Shown here: positions 27,531-41,312 of the stretch, piece after piece
Position numbering within the stretch: the first letter of the stretch is position 1
Layout of the letters: every line of letters starts with the position of its first letter
From: Rhyacichthys aspro
Lineage: Eukaryota; Chordata; Actinopteri; Gobiiformes; Rhyacichthyidae
DNA: 64,000 nt
Reading direction: 5' to 3'
NCBI GenBank assembly: GCA_036850595.1
Contig: CM072159.1
Coordinates: 7,219,978 to 7,283,977, forward strand
Program-made: the position numbers and the translations under genes
Notes under the pieces: model-generated
What the model saw: only the letters and a program-made list of their open reading frames with translations
Database searches by the model: none
Told to the model about the DNA's origin: nothing

Positions 27531-28937
27531 GTTTTGGGAAATATAGAAAACTAAAAAAACTCAAAAGTCCCCTTCAAAATTTATGAAGCATTCAGTGGAG
27601 TTGGATTTAGGATGGGTTTAGCTGCTCCAATATGTCGACATGGAGTTGCACCAGCCATCAGATTTCAACAAAAACAACTTTTTCACAGACATAAACATGA
27701 GGCAATGATTTGACGAGGTTGATGTGAGTGTTATCACTAACGATACAAAATGGATCCACACAAACAACATATTTATCAAGTTGAAGTCTGGCAGTGGAAT
27801 TGGCACCAGGGCCGTGACTCGAGGGGACTGGCGCACCACACTTGGACAAACTGTGCTCTCGGTGAAAGGAAGCAAATGTTGGAATAACATCTGAGTTTAA
27901 TATCAAAGTTTAATATGAGACAGATCAACATATTAAACTTTTAAGAGACATTTGAAACAGTGGATACAATCGAATCAAATCTGTAAACACTTTTAACTTT
28001 GGTTTTATTGTTGGGTCCTGTGTTTCCTGTGTTTTTTGTATTTTTGTCTGTTATTTTATGTGACTGCTGACAGAAGTCTCTATGCTACAACTGTGGCATT
28101 TGTACAGATGTTCATTAAGGTGAATTGTTCCTTAAAGTAAATAAATGATTATATTCCATACATCAACGTAGATGTCCTGAAATTGTATCTAACACCAGTG
28201 CATTACAAATACTGTTATGTCTTTAGAGGAATGTAGGAACAACTACACTATAGCCATATTGGTTTTCAAATGTTTGTGTTATCTATCCAAAAAAAATAAA
28301 TCTGTCTTCATTAGCATTAGCATCAAAAACTGTTTTACTGCGCAAAAAGATAAGCTCATAGATGACTTTTTCTACTTTACTTTTATTAAATAAAACAATA
28401 AAAGGTTGGTGATTTGAACATATAAGCATGCCATTGGTGAAAACTGTCTGTCTGTTTGCAGAGTGAGTCTATAAATCATGCATTTATCAGAAAAGTATCC
28501 TCTGCCGGTTTAGGATTTACAGGCACATCAAGTCCTCACCCTTGCTGTTGATTCCAATGACACGTCTTGAGTGTAATTTAAACCTGCCTTTAGCTCTCCT
28601 TCACCCGCTACACTTGGCCCTGTCCGGGGTGGAAGATGATGGGATGAATATTTATGGCGGGTCACAAGGAAAAAGGTAGGTGGAAAAAGTGAAAGAGAGA
28701 AAAGAAAAAGGACGGGTGTTACATTTCTGTCCTGACTGACACTGCATCTTGCATCAAATAATTTATTTAAGGCGGAGTCCCAAGTGCCTTCCTTCAATCT
28801 CCCAACACAAGTTTATGGTAATGCTAATAAATTATGATGCACTGAGCAAACATAGGAAACTCTGGCAGTAAATCAAAAGCCAAGCTCCAATTTAACATAT
28901 GTATCCAGGCAACATGGATAAGTAAAATTCATGTTCC

Positions 28938-28975
28938 AGGAAAAAAAAAAAAAAAAAGAAATAAAGAAAGAAATC
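28938..28975 (+). repeat. Poly-A and GAAA-rich tract
   Basis: A run of about 17 A is followed by GAAATAAAGAAAGAAA. It may be a retroposon tail, but no element body is recognised upstream. Confidence 0.6.
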
Positions 28976-31900
28976 TCTTTTAATAATAAGGCATGTGTTT
29001 AATAAAATGTTCTAGGAATAGGAATATAAAGCAAATGTTTGAATTGTTGCTGGAAATATATGTAAATGTATTTTTAAAAAAAAGTTATTTCCAATGTTAA
29101 TGTTAAAAGAAAACATGATATCTTTGATAATAAACTTTTGACAAAAATGTTAGGAATAGGAGTGGCTTTGTAAAATCCTAACAAAAATATTATTAAATTA
29201 TTAAATTAAATTAAGTATTAAAGAAAGTGATATCTTTGAGATAATAATATTGCTAAATATTCAAACAGACAATGGTGGTACATAGTAACATGGCTGTTCC
29301 TGAAAGTAATACAGTTTCTGGTATCCTGTCCCCTTTTATCCAATCATAAGACAGAGAAAAATAGCCTGTGCTTTGTTCACGGATAGAGTAGTATTTGACT
29401 CTACAGTAGCCATATGGATGTTTGTTAGCTCAGTTATGTTGTTGTTAGGTTGTACTGAACAATTGTGAGTCACAAATGATTTGGTATTTTGAAATATAGG
29501 TATATGTGCACTACTACTACAGGATTTAAAATGTTTTGGACCAAAACTTTGTTATTAGAGAGTCCATTCCCCAATCTGCCCCCTTACGATTAGGAAAACA
29601 CGTATAAATTATATAATATAAAAAAGAGGTCAAATATGTCTTAATGTACATTACATAATGTAACTTCCATAATTTTGAGCTGTAAAGTTTATATTTGTAT
29701 GAGCTGGTATGTACTGTTAACTTAAACACTGAAGGTGACTGGTTGCACTTTTCTGCTCCATTCGACTCAAACATCCATTCCACTCTGTCCTCAAATCCTC
29801 ATACCTACCTACCCATTTCTCTCCTTTCTCTCTTTGACTGCTCTTATCTCTTGGCGGAACTTGTAATTTTCCATTGCTTCTTCTTGCCCTTTCCACCCTA
29901 CTAACCTTTCTTTGTGGATGGCTTGATAAATTTAAGCCACACTCTAAAATGTCCCCAAAAAACTTCCATGGAGTCTCTACCTGCCTTGGTGTCTGTATTT
30001 GTGTAGATTGTTGAAAGCCCTCATCCTTGTGCAAGTGAATTAAATCACTTCAAGCCTGGGTGCCTAATCAGATTGACACCAGCCATTTTAATCTTGCCCA
30101 AATACTCCCACACTGTGCAGATTAGTTTACCTTCATCAAATGCGGAGGTTGAGGGTTCTCAGCGTTGATGTGTTAACCCGAATCTGGTTAGCCCTAATGC
30201 TGATTGCTGCCTCGAACTGGCCTTCATTTTGATGGAAAAAATCCTGCACTGATTAAAAAGAAAATCGGCCTTTCTGTTTAATTCATGGGCCGTTCATCGA
30301 TTTAGCAAATGCAGAATTGCATTATCACAGGTCGAGTACACATCTACTTCAGTTATATTTTCTCTGCAGTGAGAATAGCACTGCTCAAGGTGCATTGTGT
30401 TGAATTTTGCTCTGTACAGTTCAAAATGGAACAGAACACTTCAATCAAAACGGTGTCTTCAGTTGTGTATAATCACATCAATACTAGGAAGAGTATATTC
30501 CACAAATATTACGTTCAAATATTTAAGCTCACAAAAACTAATATTTGTTTCTTTAAATGTAGTTTAATGAGACAGGCAGTAATTTCTGAAATGTATTTCT
30601 GAACGTTATAGGTTACATCCTGTGTTTTGTAGCTGAAACAATTGCAAACAAAAAAGCACAAAGGGGAAAAAAAAGGCATTTAACAGCAGGGCAATTAGAT
30701 GTAATAATAGATGTATTTGTGGAAAGCGCTTTTCAATCTCTCATTCATATCTCAGTGTCACAGAAAACAGAAGCAAAGTAAAGGCCTGTGTCTTTTCAAA
30801 GACACTTTGAAGGCAGAAATAGAGGAGTGGGATTTGAGGAATTGGATAATTCACTCACTTCCCTTTTAAAGCTAAGCAGAACCCAATAAAAGTTCTATTA
30901 CTTCTTGTTCCTACAACTTCCCAGAGCAAACTATTTCAAATCTCTATCTCTAATTTTGCAAAATACTTGTTCTGAATAGGTGTTGTTTCTGAACTCATCA
31001 TCTGACCTTTTTTTCACTGGAGGAGGGTTGTAGGAAGTGGAATTGCAACCTGCAATTTTGCTACTAGATGCCATCAGCAGACTCTACCTTTAACTCTTTT
31101 CTCAGAGACAAAAAAAAAAAGCAAAATAATGACAATCATAAGGATGGTTGATTTTGTGCCTGATTTTTCCTTTGCAACACTTTGTGGACAGTTCCAATTA
31201 TAGTAAGTGTTCTACAGAATATATAAAAGGATTATCTTGCTTTATGCAAACCAAAAGTACACATTGCTCTAATTCCAAAGAAATCCTGCCTTTTGAAGGG
31301 AACAGCGCGCTCTGTGGTTTCATCACAGAACATACTGTAACTGTTGCTATATCAAAAAGTTGCTTGACAGTTGACATACAACCACTATCCTTGTGTAGCA
31401 GCTCCAACAACACATGAAGATGGGTTTAAAACAGCAGACCCTACAACTTCATATGTAGCTTTTTGTTTTAGTCTCAAGAGGAACGTGTAACATCCTGGAC
31501 ATCCGTCATATTTGTTTAGTCTGAAGTTGGGTGACAATACGCCCAGTCTGACTCTGTTTACACTCCTAGTCCCCTGTCCTAAGAAATATCTGTGAAAAGA
31601 CCAAGATATGCCAATGTGAACAGTCTCGGTCCCCAGTGTGCCGGCAATGTACCAAGCATTGACTAGGCACTGAGGCTAACTGAACTTGTTGTTGTCTGTC
31701 GCAATTAAACTAACTGAATCTGTGGGATTCCTGTTTCAGAGTGTACTACATTTTACTGTTATTTGTGCGAGCTCTAACAAATCAGTTACAATTCAAAAAT
31801 CATATATCATATTTGTTTATGTCACAATGCTTAACAGTGCATTGCTGGATGTGACTGAGGCTTTAAAGATGAGTAAAGATTGAGGTGATTAGGGGAGATC

Positions 31901-32266
31901 GAGCACTATACAGTGTGACTGTTCAGCGTGAATGTGCTTGCTGTTTGTCAGGGTGTTACAAAGTGAATATCTCCACCATTTCAGAGGCAAATTGGCAGAT
32001 CCTTTCACATCTGATGAATGTTATAAAGCACGTGAAAGACCTACAAAGAGAATGAAAAACACCGTGGTAATGGTCATATTCAGAGGCCTAGCAGCAGCAA
32101 GATTCATGTGTTAACAACTGCAAATGAGGCACAATGTAGGAGAATAGTGCACTGCTGGGATTCTCTGCTTCAGGCTTTTATACAAGGAAATGGCCATAAA
32201 AGCATGGTTCTGTCACCAGATCAGCATCAGCAATAGCAAGGGTATTTTTCCATCACTTACTATAGC

Positions 32267-32322
32267 TATTTTTTTTTTTTTTTACTTTTCTGTCTTTCTT
32301 TATTTCTTTCGTTCTTTCTTGT
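32267..32322 (+). repeat. Poly-T and CTTT-rich tract
   Basis: About 16 T are followed by imperfect CTTT units (CTGTCTTTCTTTATTTC, GTTCTTTCTT). Confidence 0.75.
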
Positions 32323-32394
32323 CACAAACACATTATTTGTCCTGTAGCTTGTTTGCTGTTGCCTGATTATGATGACACAAGAAAATCAGATGGA

Positions 32395-32700
32395 AGCAAA
32401 TAGTAGCTACGGCAGAGATAGAAGAAAGCCCTATTGTGCTTGCTTAGATGCTGCCGGAACATAAAATCACCATTTGTTCGACGTGACATTTTTGTGCCTG
32501 TTTTTGAGGCAGTAGATATACTAGAAGAAGCAATTATACTGAATTCCAAACATCTTTCTACACCGAACAACAAAGCTTAAAGAAGTATGAAGACATATTT
32601 TTTGTTAGCGGTTGGGTCAAGGCTCTTAGGTGTTCAACGACTGTCAGAAGTTTTTGGCAAAGTAAGTTTTTTTTCATATCTTTTTTGTTTATCTTATGCA
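32395..32700 (+). repeat. Dispersed repeat, first member of a pair with 39408-39620
   Basis: It shares in order 'agctacggcagagatagaag', 'cttagatgct', a 'gttgggtc' segment, a T run and 'tttatcttatgcatta' with the stretch at 39408. Identity is patchy and no element ends are visible. Confidence 0.45.
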
Positions 32701-35384
32701 TTACCTAGCAAAAGTGATTATCTCTATTCCTAGGACAGCTTCATTTCTGCCCTTTTCAGTCAACTTCTTATATTTTTTTAACTTTCTTGGACAACTTCAC
32801 TGGGAGCTTGAAAGAAACTCTTGTTGGTTTCTAAGTTTGATCGGCTGGGGCAACCTTAAAGCGTGCAAAACATTGGCTCATTTGCACTTTCCACTTTAGC
32901 TTCTTCTCCTTCTCCACCCTCCCACCATTTGAATTCACAGTGAAGTCAATTGAAACTAAACTACACTAGAAAATAGCCAAAGAATTAAAGTTCAGAACAC
33001 ATTAATAAAGCATTAACCATACGTACTTATTGTGACCAGAATATTATATGGAATATTCATTCAATTTGATTTGAAATAAAAGCAGGTTATTCTCAATAGA
33101 CTAATAATATAAGTAAGATAATAACCATATAAAATGTCTGTATCAATATAAGTCTATTGCTAATGAGCTTGAAGGTACTTTGTCATTTCAATAGGATGCA
33201 ATCATCTGCAGAGTACACTACAGGATTCTCAATACGCAAGTCAAGTTGTATTGGAAATGCTATATGTTATGGTAGATGGTTTGCAGCCTGTAGTGCTAAG
33301 CCAGCATTTTCTCCAGACTGTCAGATTAATTTCAGGTCAACAGTCAGAGGAAGGTCGAGTAAGCAGCACAGGTTCTTGTGCAGACAGCATGTACAAATCA
33401 TACTGATACTGCACGGTTTATCATGACGCTTGTAAACGTCATACTCTGGGATATGATCTGAAGTGGGTTGAACTCATGCACAGAGAGTATTTAACCAGGT
33501 TAGATGGGCTTCAATATGAAGACTACATCATGGGCACACAGATGGTCTTGAAAAAGGAATAATTTCACAAGAAAGTGTGTCGATAATGATAATAATTTCA
33601 ATACAAAGCCAAGATATTCATAGGAGCGTGTAATAGAACATGACTATTAAATATCAATAAAAGGCAGCAGGTCCAGCTGTTCGGCAAGAAATATAGGCCT
33701 GCCTCCAATTACTTTCACTATGAGTTTTATTGCCTACTTTATTGAATGCTTGATTTGAAGGTTTTTAATAAGTAATTTTGAATGAATGATTCAATAACCT
33801 AACCTATGTATAATTTGTGTAGCAGGCTGGGAAAGTTGTTGGAGAACCTGGGTTTGAAAAGCATAGGAAGAGGGACTGTGCCTTATTAAATATGTAATTG
33901 AGGCCAATAAATGATGCAGTTGCAAATTATAAGTTGTTAGTAGAATTAAAATATGTGAATTCTGTATTTTGCTGATAGATACATGTTTTTTTTCTTCTAA
34001 ATAAATAATAGGTTGAATTTAAAGTTTAAAGTTTAAGTTGTTAAATGTTAATATAGCAATCAAACCCCCTAAAAATTCCTTTTGAGGGAAGTAAAAAAAA
34101 AAACTAACTAAATTTAAATTAAAAAAATATATAATTGTATTTTCAAATATGATATGTTTTATTTTTAAATAAAACAATTTCCCTTATTTTTTTTAATACA
34201 ACATGTAATATAATACCCAAAAGAAATAAATATCCAAAATCATTTATAATTCTTAAAATTCTAAAACATAATTCTCAATTACTTTTTGAAATACTAAAAC
34301 AACTACTATAGATTATCAGAAATTAAAAAACAAAAAAGAAATACACCTCCCTGTAAAAATCATGCACTTACATGACTTTTTGCAAAACCAACAATTATTT
34401 TGACAGTAAGGTCTCCATATTTATTCATATTTCTTTAGGTTTTTAAATGCTAATGCAATACGTACATTGCATTACCATAACTGTTTTCCAGTCTTGTGCA
34501 ATTTTGTATTGTGTGTGACTGAAAATGGAAAACATAGTGCACGTTTGCTTCCCTGTCAGTTTCACAGTGCACTACCTGTTTCCACTGCGCAGATTTACAG
34601 ACCCTGAACCCTTACACCCTAAACTCATTCATTGTCTGTAGTGTTATTACGACAAAAGCAACAGGTGGGTTCATAAACCGCCCAAGGACACTGAAATGTA
34701 ACGCAAAGGCTGTCATAAATTACAACCACGAGGCGTGTTTTGCGCTGTTTTGCCTTTTATGACATCATTATCGGTGATCTTTTTCCCATTTGCAGGGGCC
34801 AGTCAATGAATACAAAGATGGGTCCTGGTCTTTAAGTAGCCTTGCAAGCTTTGTGGCACAATCAATCCTAAATGCAACCATTGTCAGTTTTGTCAATAGA
34901 GACCTTTTATTACCTTGCTAATCCAATCGATAACAGAGACCATCATATTTTACTGTGAAAGATGACCTCCAAATATATGACATTTGTTACAATGAATCTT
35001 CCGATGTAGGGCAGGTATTACTTGTGTAGCAGGGGGCAATGAATATCCATCTTCTGTCCCTGTCCTTTTTCCTGCAAATGTCTGCCAGTTTTGGAGTTCT
35101 ATTATGAAATATGGCGCCTTCTAAGGTAAGAGTTTTACACTGGGGGAATATTGTGCACAGCTTTGTTTCGTACAGCTATATTAACACAACTTAACATGTG
35201 TTCGAAGCGACACAGTTGTACTTTTGTCACCTCAGACATTGATATTTGCATTTATAAACCACTACATTTCATCACGGCTTTATATTACGTTACTGTGTTA
35301 GTTTAAACGAGCCCATTCTAAGAGAGGCACCTGAATTCAACTTTGTTAACTAATTGTCCCCATAGGGAAATTCATTCTTTACAC

Positions 35385-35605
35385 ATTTAACCCATCCATC
35401 ATCTAGTGGCATTGGGTCAAACTGTCAGGAGCATTGGGCACCCATTGAGCAGTGCCTGGGGATCCTCTCCAGATCTTGGTCATGGGTACCGATTGGAGTA
35501 TTAGCCTATACTGTGCATGTTTTTCAAGGTTGGTAGTGGAAACCAGAGAAAACCCACCCAGACATAGGGAAAACACAGAGATTCCACACTGCCAAGCTTA
35601 TTGTT
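35385..35605 (-). mobile_element. Degenerate fish repeat related to the SINE/L2-type tail family
   Basis: The plus strand reads 'gcatgtttttcaaggttg', 'aaccagagaaaacccac' and 'gacatagggaaaacacagag', then 'attccacactgcc'. This is the reverse of the common fish block that ends with 'aacatgcaaactcc'. Copy ends are not clear. Confidence 0.6.
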
Positions 35606-36773
35606 AGTATTGTTAGTTTTAATACAAATGGGCAAAGCTATTATATTCAAATCAGAAAGCATCCGACATCAACAATCTAACTATTAACATATGACAATGC
35701 AAAACATACAATGCATAAATACGTATAAAAGTGAAACAGCCACTTTTTTGGCTGAACCCGAAATATTTCATTTCATTTCGTCCATATTTTAGAGTTTCAG
35801 GTGTTATATCCAAGAGCATATACTGCATCTGTCACACTGCATTTTTCTGTGATTGTATAAAATGACTACATGCCACACTGTATGACTGTAACTGGCTACG
35901 ACCTTTACTGATGCAGGTGACACTGTGTCATTAGAGAAGCTGTGCGCGTCATAGGCAACAGGATGTGTCTCAAGTGTTGTCTTGAGTGGTGTTGGACTGC
36001 AAATGATCATCATCTAAAAGAACCTCAGCATACATACGTTTACCTTACCACCTTTTCTCTATCACTGTGATCACTTTCAAGCTGAAGTACATTATTTTGA
36101 TGAGGTACTTCTCTGGATGACATAATGAAAAAAATAAAATAAAATTACATTTGCTCTTACGTGTAAAAGCAACTCGAGATAAAATATGTGCATGTCATGT
36201 TTTCTAGAGTACATTTTCCTTTGAACTCAAGTGCTTTTCCCACCACTCCTGCTCTATACGAGGCTGTAGGTGAGGTCTTGGGAGAATATAGCTCATCAGT
36301 CATGAAAGGTATACATTTTGCCGCCACAACAACTGCCAACTGGTCGAAGCAGCGAGGCCGCGGAGTGGGATGTTGGTTTGACAGAGACAAGTAATTAACT
36401 AAAAATAATATCCACGACACAGCAGAGAGAAGGGCTTTTATGAAGAACACCAGACTAAATGAAGCCTCCGAGAAGAGCACGGGAGAAGATGAAGGTTACT
36501 TTCTATGTCGGCGTGTTCACGTGTAACGCCGACACCTACATACTGTACTGGACTGAAGTACGAGAGACACATGAAAAAGCATTTGATTTTCAACATCAGT
36601 TCGCTTCACACACCCACACATCTTCATAGGTAACATAGAATCCTGGATGTGCAGCATTGCAGCACTCAGCGCGTGGCATATGAGTCCTCATTTCAGTGAT
36701 TATGGCTGGAATAGCGTACTTTGTAGTTTCTGCAAGACATATAGGTTTATATAGCATCTTTTATTATTCTGAA

Positions 36774-36821
36774 ACACTGCAGGCATTAATGGTAAATGCC
36801 TGCAGTGTCATTTACCATTAA
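36774..36821. repeat. Two overlapping perfect inverted repeats
   Basis: Hairpin 1 pairs 36774-36787 (ACACTGCAGGCATT) with 36795-36808 (14 bp, 7-base loop). Hairpin 2 pairs 36786-36798 (TTAATGGTAAATG) with 36809-36821 (13 bp, 10-base loop). The right arm of hairpin 1 overlaps the left arm of hairpin 2, so the two cannot form at once. Confidence 0.85.
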
Positions 36822-36873
36822 GACTGAACCATTTAAAGATGATCAAAATAGATTATAGTGTGGACCTTGTGAT

Positions 36874-37130
36874 GGGGTGCATTGTGGATGTGTGATTAGC
36901 ACTCCTGCCTCAGAGAAGAAGGTCAGTCACCGCAGCAGCATTTCATTACGGAATCTGCATGTGCTTTCCAAGCTGCTGTTGGTTCTCTCTTTCGTTAGAT
37001 AGGTGAAATTGCCCATAGTGAATGGCTGTGACAATGAATGGTTGTCTGTCAGTGTTAGCCCTCCAGTGAACGGGTGATTGCCCAGGTTGTAATCAGCTCA
37101 TGTTGTAAGTGCAAGCTGTAAAGTAGTAGA
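36874..37130 (+). mobile_element. Degenerate SINE copy
   Basis: It retains GTGATTAGCACTCCTGCCTCAG, GAATCTGCATGTG, ATAGGTGAAATTGCC and GAATGGTTGTCTGTCAGTG in the family order, with many substitutions and an internal deletion. It ends in an A-rich stretch with TAAATTCATAG. Confidence 0.7.
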
Positions 37131-38417
37131 AAATAAATTCATAGTTTGTAAATTGAATCGTAATCATTTTCCAGATACAGGTGATATGGGATCGTCATTA
37201 AGTGTCGTCCAAGACTAGTTACAGCATGTTACTATGGTATTTAAGAGTTGGCAAACAGTGAGGCATAGTGTGAGTGTTTATTGTGATTGATTAATAAAAG
37301 ATACTTTTTTCACGTTTTCTATATTTTAAAATATTGATTCCAAATTTTAATATTAGCTTTCTGATAAAATATCTCTAGAGAGGGAAGTCAGGTGATACAA
37401 TGTGTATGGACATTTAAATTATCAACCACTTCCCTATTTTGGACCATTTTTGTAAATTACTTAGCTTAACTTCCAAGCGTAGACACTGAATAGCCATTAT
37501 CTTTTTTGTAAGTTCACTTAAAAAGCAAATTAAATGTATGTACTCCAGCCTTTGCTTGAGATTTGTGGGATGCATATAAAAAATATCCATACAGAACTAC
37601 CATCCCATGCCCATCAGCTGCTAAACTTCACTGTAAGTTGTATGATTCATTGTGCTGTAAGTTATAAAGTCCAACAATTCATGACTACCAGTTCAATTCA
37701 AAACCATGTGATACGACTGTGTCTTGTTCTCAATCCAAAACACCATTTTAAATGGCAAAATCATTAGTATAGACACAGTTGAAAATAGCAGCCCCCTGTG
37801 GACTGTCTGTACCGACTGAACAACTTTGAACTGAAACTTTTCAATCAAATCACAAAAAAGGCCATTTGACATATTTTTGATCAAAAGTGCCCTTTAACTC
37901 CGAGGACTCACTCTTCCCTGGTGCCAAAGAGTTTTGATGAGACTCACTGAGGAAAACATGCCAATCTGCAGGGTCTTGTCTCAAACTTATTATCTTACCT
38001 CAAAAAAGCTCTTTGAGGCGTCGCTGATCAGAGGATGGACAGCTGTCTGCGGACAAAGGCCTGTGTGGCTTTGCGGACGGGCGCCTGCCAATCTATCCGT
38101 CTAGCCTGGATGAGTGCCGGATTTCTATGGCTTTCTAACGGCGCCTGCTGTCCGCCTGTCGACTGCTCTCTCCGTTTCACTGAACCTCTCTGCCAGTTTT
38201 TACTTGCCCACCTGTCTAACTCTGCCTCAACTCCGAGGCTGTCTTTTCTGCCTGTTGAATCTGCTAAATAGGAAGACTTAAAGGTGTCAGTGGCAATAAA
38301 CCCAAGGCACGTACCCAAGGTCACAATGGGAAGTGTTTTGTGCTTGGACTTAGAATGAAACAACTGACTAAATCCAAACACTTCATTGACAAAAAAGGAC
38401 GGTAAAATGCAGTGCAC

Positions 38418-38490
38418 TTTTTTTTTTTTTTTTTACAAGAATTTCTATGAAGATGTATGTTTGCATGCATCTGCATTACTATATATATAT

Positions 38491-38528
<38 letters not shown>

Positions 38529-38545
38529 CATATACATACATATTT
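38418..38545. repeat. Poly-T run and compound TA/CA/CATA microsatellite
   Basis: A T run of about 17 lies at 38419-38435. ATATATATAT at about 38480 is followed by about 14 CA units (38494-38521) and CATATATACATATACATACATA. It is a likely length-variable locus. Confidence 0.9.
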
Positions 38546-39407
38546 TTAGAGGCAAAGCAGAAGGACAGTAAATAGAATGATGATACTTCTAATTGTTTGA
38601 ATTGGGGTACTTTTTAGCTGTATAACCTTTAAAAGGGTATTTATAATTTTGACCTTAGCTATAGTCATAGTCACCAAAATGTGAAGCATACATAACATAG
38701 GATATGATTTTTAATTTAGGTTAAGTTAATGTATTGTTAAAGTGGTAATGTAGGATTGATTTACATTTATCTCCACAATACATGCTGGCCTCACACTTAA
38801 GTGCCATATACTGTACACTGGTGTTGAGTTGTATACTTTAAGCTTAAAACTGGCATAGCTGTGGCAACTGTGAGATTGATTTCCATCCACCATGGGATAT
38901 GCAGCTAATTAAAATGAAACTTGCGTAATCACAGCCTTCATCCCTCTTTATTTACCCTGGGTGCGGAACCATGCATATCACATAATACATTGTACATTTC
39001 GGTCATCTATAATAATGGAGAAAGCTTCATTTCTCATGACTTTCAAATAATAGCATGATTTCTACCGGATTTTACATCTTTAACGGCAGGGGGTATCATC
39101 AAACCACTTAAGGTGAGCAAACTGTCAATTCAGATGCTCTGCAAGTTTCTTCGACTTCAGTTACATTCACGCAGCCAAACTCCACAGGGTCTCTCAAAAC
39201 CCTTCACACCCATGCAGGAGTTTTCACAAACCCCGGCTGTGTTGATGTCAAGATGGTGGTTTGCACATCTAGCGGGAGACAGAGGTGATATTCAACAAGC
39301 TCATCACATGGACACCCACACACGTCTCAAAAAAATGCATACTGGGTCACCAGTAACTGCAGTTGGATTGTATTATACCTAATGTTTTCAAAAACAGGAA
39401 ATAAACA

Positions 39408-39620
39408 GGAGCTATGGCAGAGATGGAGGAAAGTCTGTACCGTGCTAGTTTAGATGCTCTTTTAACAAATAGATACAAACAGAAAATCATTGCATTGGCT
39501 AAGATTGCCTGCTATCGTTGAGTAGATATAAGATGTTTCTAAACACAAGCGGTTAGGTTCGCTGCATATTTTTTTTTTGTATACATTTATCTCATGCATT
39601 AGTTCGCATTAGTGGTAAGC
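39408..39620 (+). repeat. Dispersed repeat, second member of the pair
   Basis: It contains 'agctatggcagagatggagg', 'tttagatgct', 'ggttaggttcgctgc', a T run and 'tttatctcatgcattag', colinear with 32395-32700 but shorter. Confidence 0.45.
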
Positions 39621-41287
39621 TCTCTGCATGGTCTTGAGCAGCATTGAGAGGATAGAGATCTGATTATTGTGCCTATGTCGGAAGAGGGATTTGTATTCTG
39701 TGATGTTTGGACAAATTTATTTCATAACTCCAAACCAGTTCACAATGTGCATTTGACTAGACATTTAATATATATATGCCTGTGTGTAGCATTAACTGAT
39801 GAAGAAGTTTTGAAGGAGACTTCTTTTATCTTTGATTTTTTTTCTTTTTTCTTTCTTCTTGTGGCACTTTTGCTCAAGAAATATCAAAACAGACACAGAT
39901 ATTTATGCACAACATGGTTTCTGTCATACCCAGCCAAGCTTTTTCTGAGTAGTTCTGAAATCCTGGGTAAGGCCATTACTCTTAGCATCGTTTAAGCAAC
40001 TTGGGCCAATTTTGCTTTAACAAAGTAACTACAATATACCTTATTTGTTACAATGTTCAAGTCCTCAAAAGATGATGTACATTTGACAAAGTTTACCAGT
40101 CAGCTTCTTCCCTCCAGTCACTACCTGCCCTCCATCTGCATTCAACACCAAAGCTTCTTGTCAAGTGCAGTGAAGCTATTAGACCAGTTACAGATGTACA
40201 TTGTAGAAGTAATAAATTGAGTGTTTATGTCTTTGATAGATGTGGCATTTAGTTCTTGACACTCGGCCCATCGAAGTTAAGTGTAAGACTTTGGGAAAGT
40301 ATTTCAATCTGACACTGCCGCTATACAAGGATGACAAGCTAATTACACTTAAATCATTGTCATTTCATTAAACAGTTCAACGTTTCTGGTGACGAAGTCT
40401 GCACAGCTTCTGCGCAAGGGCATCTTTCCACAGTGAGTGTTTCTATGTATTAAAATGCCTGTCAAAAGAATGACTTGTCTGCCTTTTACATCTGGACTTT
40501 ATTGCGCTCTAGGCCGCAAAAATGTACCACGCAATGCACTTAATGGAGGTCTGTGAATGAGTCATTTTTTTAATCTTTACTCACTTTGGTGATTTACAAC
40601 TGTTCAGATTTTGTGACTCATGGGAAAGGTAACTGTGGCTGTTCAGCATTACTGGAAATAATCACGTAGTTAATGAGAAAATGGATGCCTCATTGGGCTG
40701 GATAATGTCCTTTAACCTTTCTGGCAATCTGCAAGCCCATTACGTACTTAATATTACAAACAGAACACCAAAGTAGCTCTCTGCTTGGTGCTTTTATGCA
40801 ACATTTTCTCATTTTAACATAATAATTAGTGGTGTATAATGTTTGTATTAAATTGGACAATTGCAATATTCTTTTTTTTTTTTTTAAAGGGAATAGTTTA
40901 TGTGTAAAATAAACTGTTATGCAAAGAATTTATATTAAAAAAAAAAGTGTTGCAGGTATAGCTATTGTAACTTTATAATCAAGTGTGATAAAATTTTTTT
41001 TATCTTAATCTACCCCATTTTAATGCATATGTTGGCCATATCCTGACTGTGCACCTGAATTTATTTTTCTACTTAGAGCGCCATTTAGAAAATGAAGTAA
41101 TGGCAAAGAAGAATGAAAGTATGTCACAAAGGTCTGTTTTTGATCAGTAGCATAAAGATTATTGTCCCGTTTTGCCGAGTGAACCTGTAAAGTGGATCTA
41201 CATAAAGCCAGTTAAACCTGAAATTTTCTTCTGACAATTCCTATTCATTAGAATCCTCGGCAATAAAACCCAGATGACATTTTAAGG

Positions 41288-41312
41288 CTTTTTGTTTTTG
41301 TTTTTGTTTTTC
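41288..41312 (+). repeat. TTTTTG short tandem repeat
   Basis: About four units of TTTTTG are embedded in AT-rich DNA. Confidence 0.7.

Larger units (their letters stand above)
27545..35384. other. Non-coding stretch, nothing coding recognised
   Basis: AT-rich DNA. Apart from the simple tracts and the 32395 repeat listed separately, only short frames without domains occur. The most AT-rich part is 33950-34340. Confidence 0.5.

Noticed and set aside
27370..27564. 64-codon minus-strand frame (ARGSRVVSAPASQ...-like)
   Set aside because: It is a translation of the SINE head and body, not a gene.
38490..38525. CRISPR-like or structured repeat
   Set aside because: It is a plain CA/TA microsatellite with no spacers.
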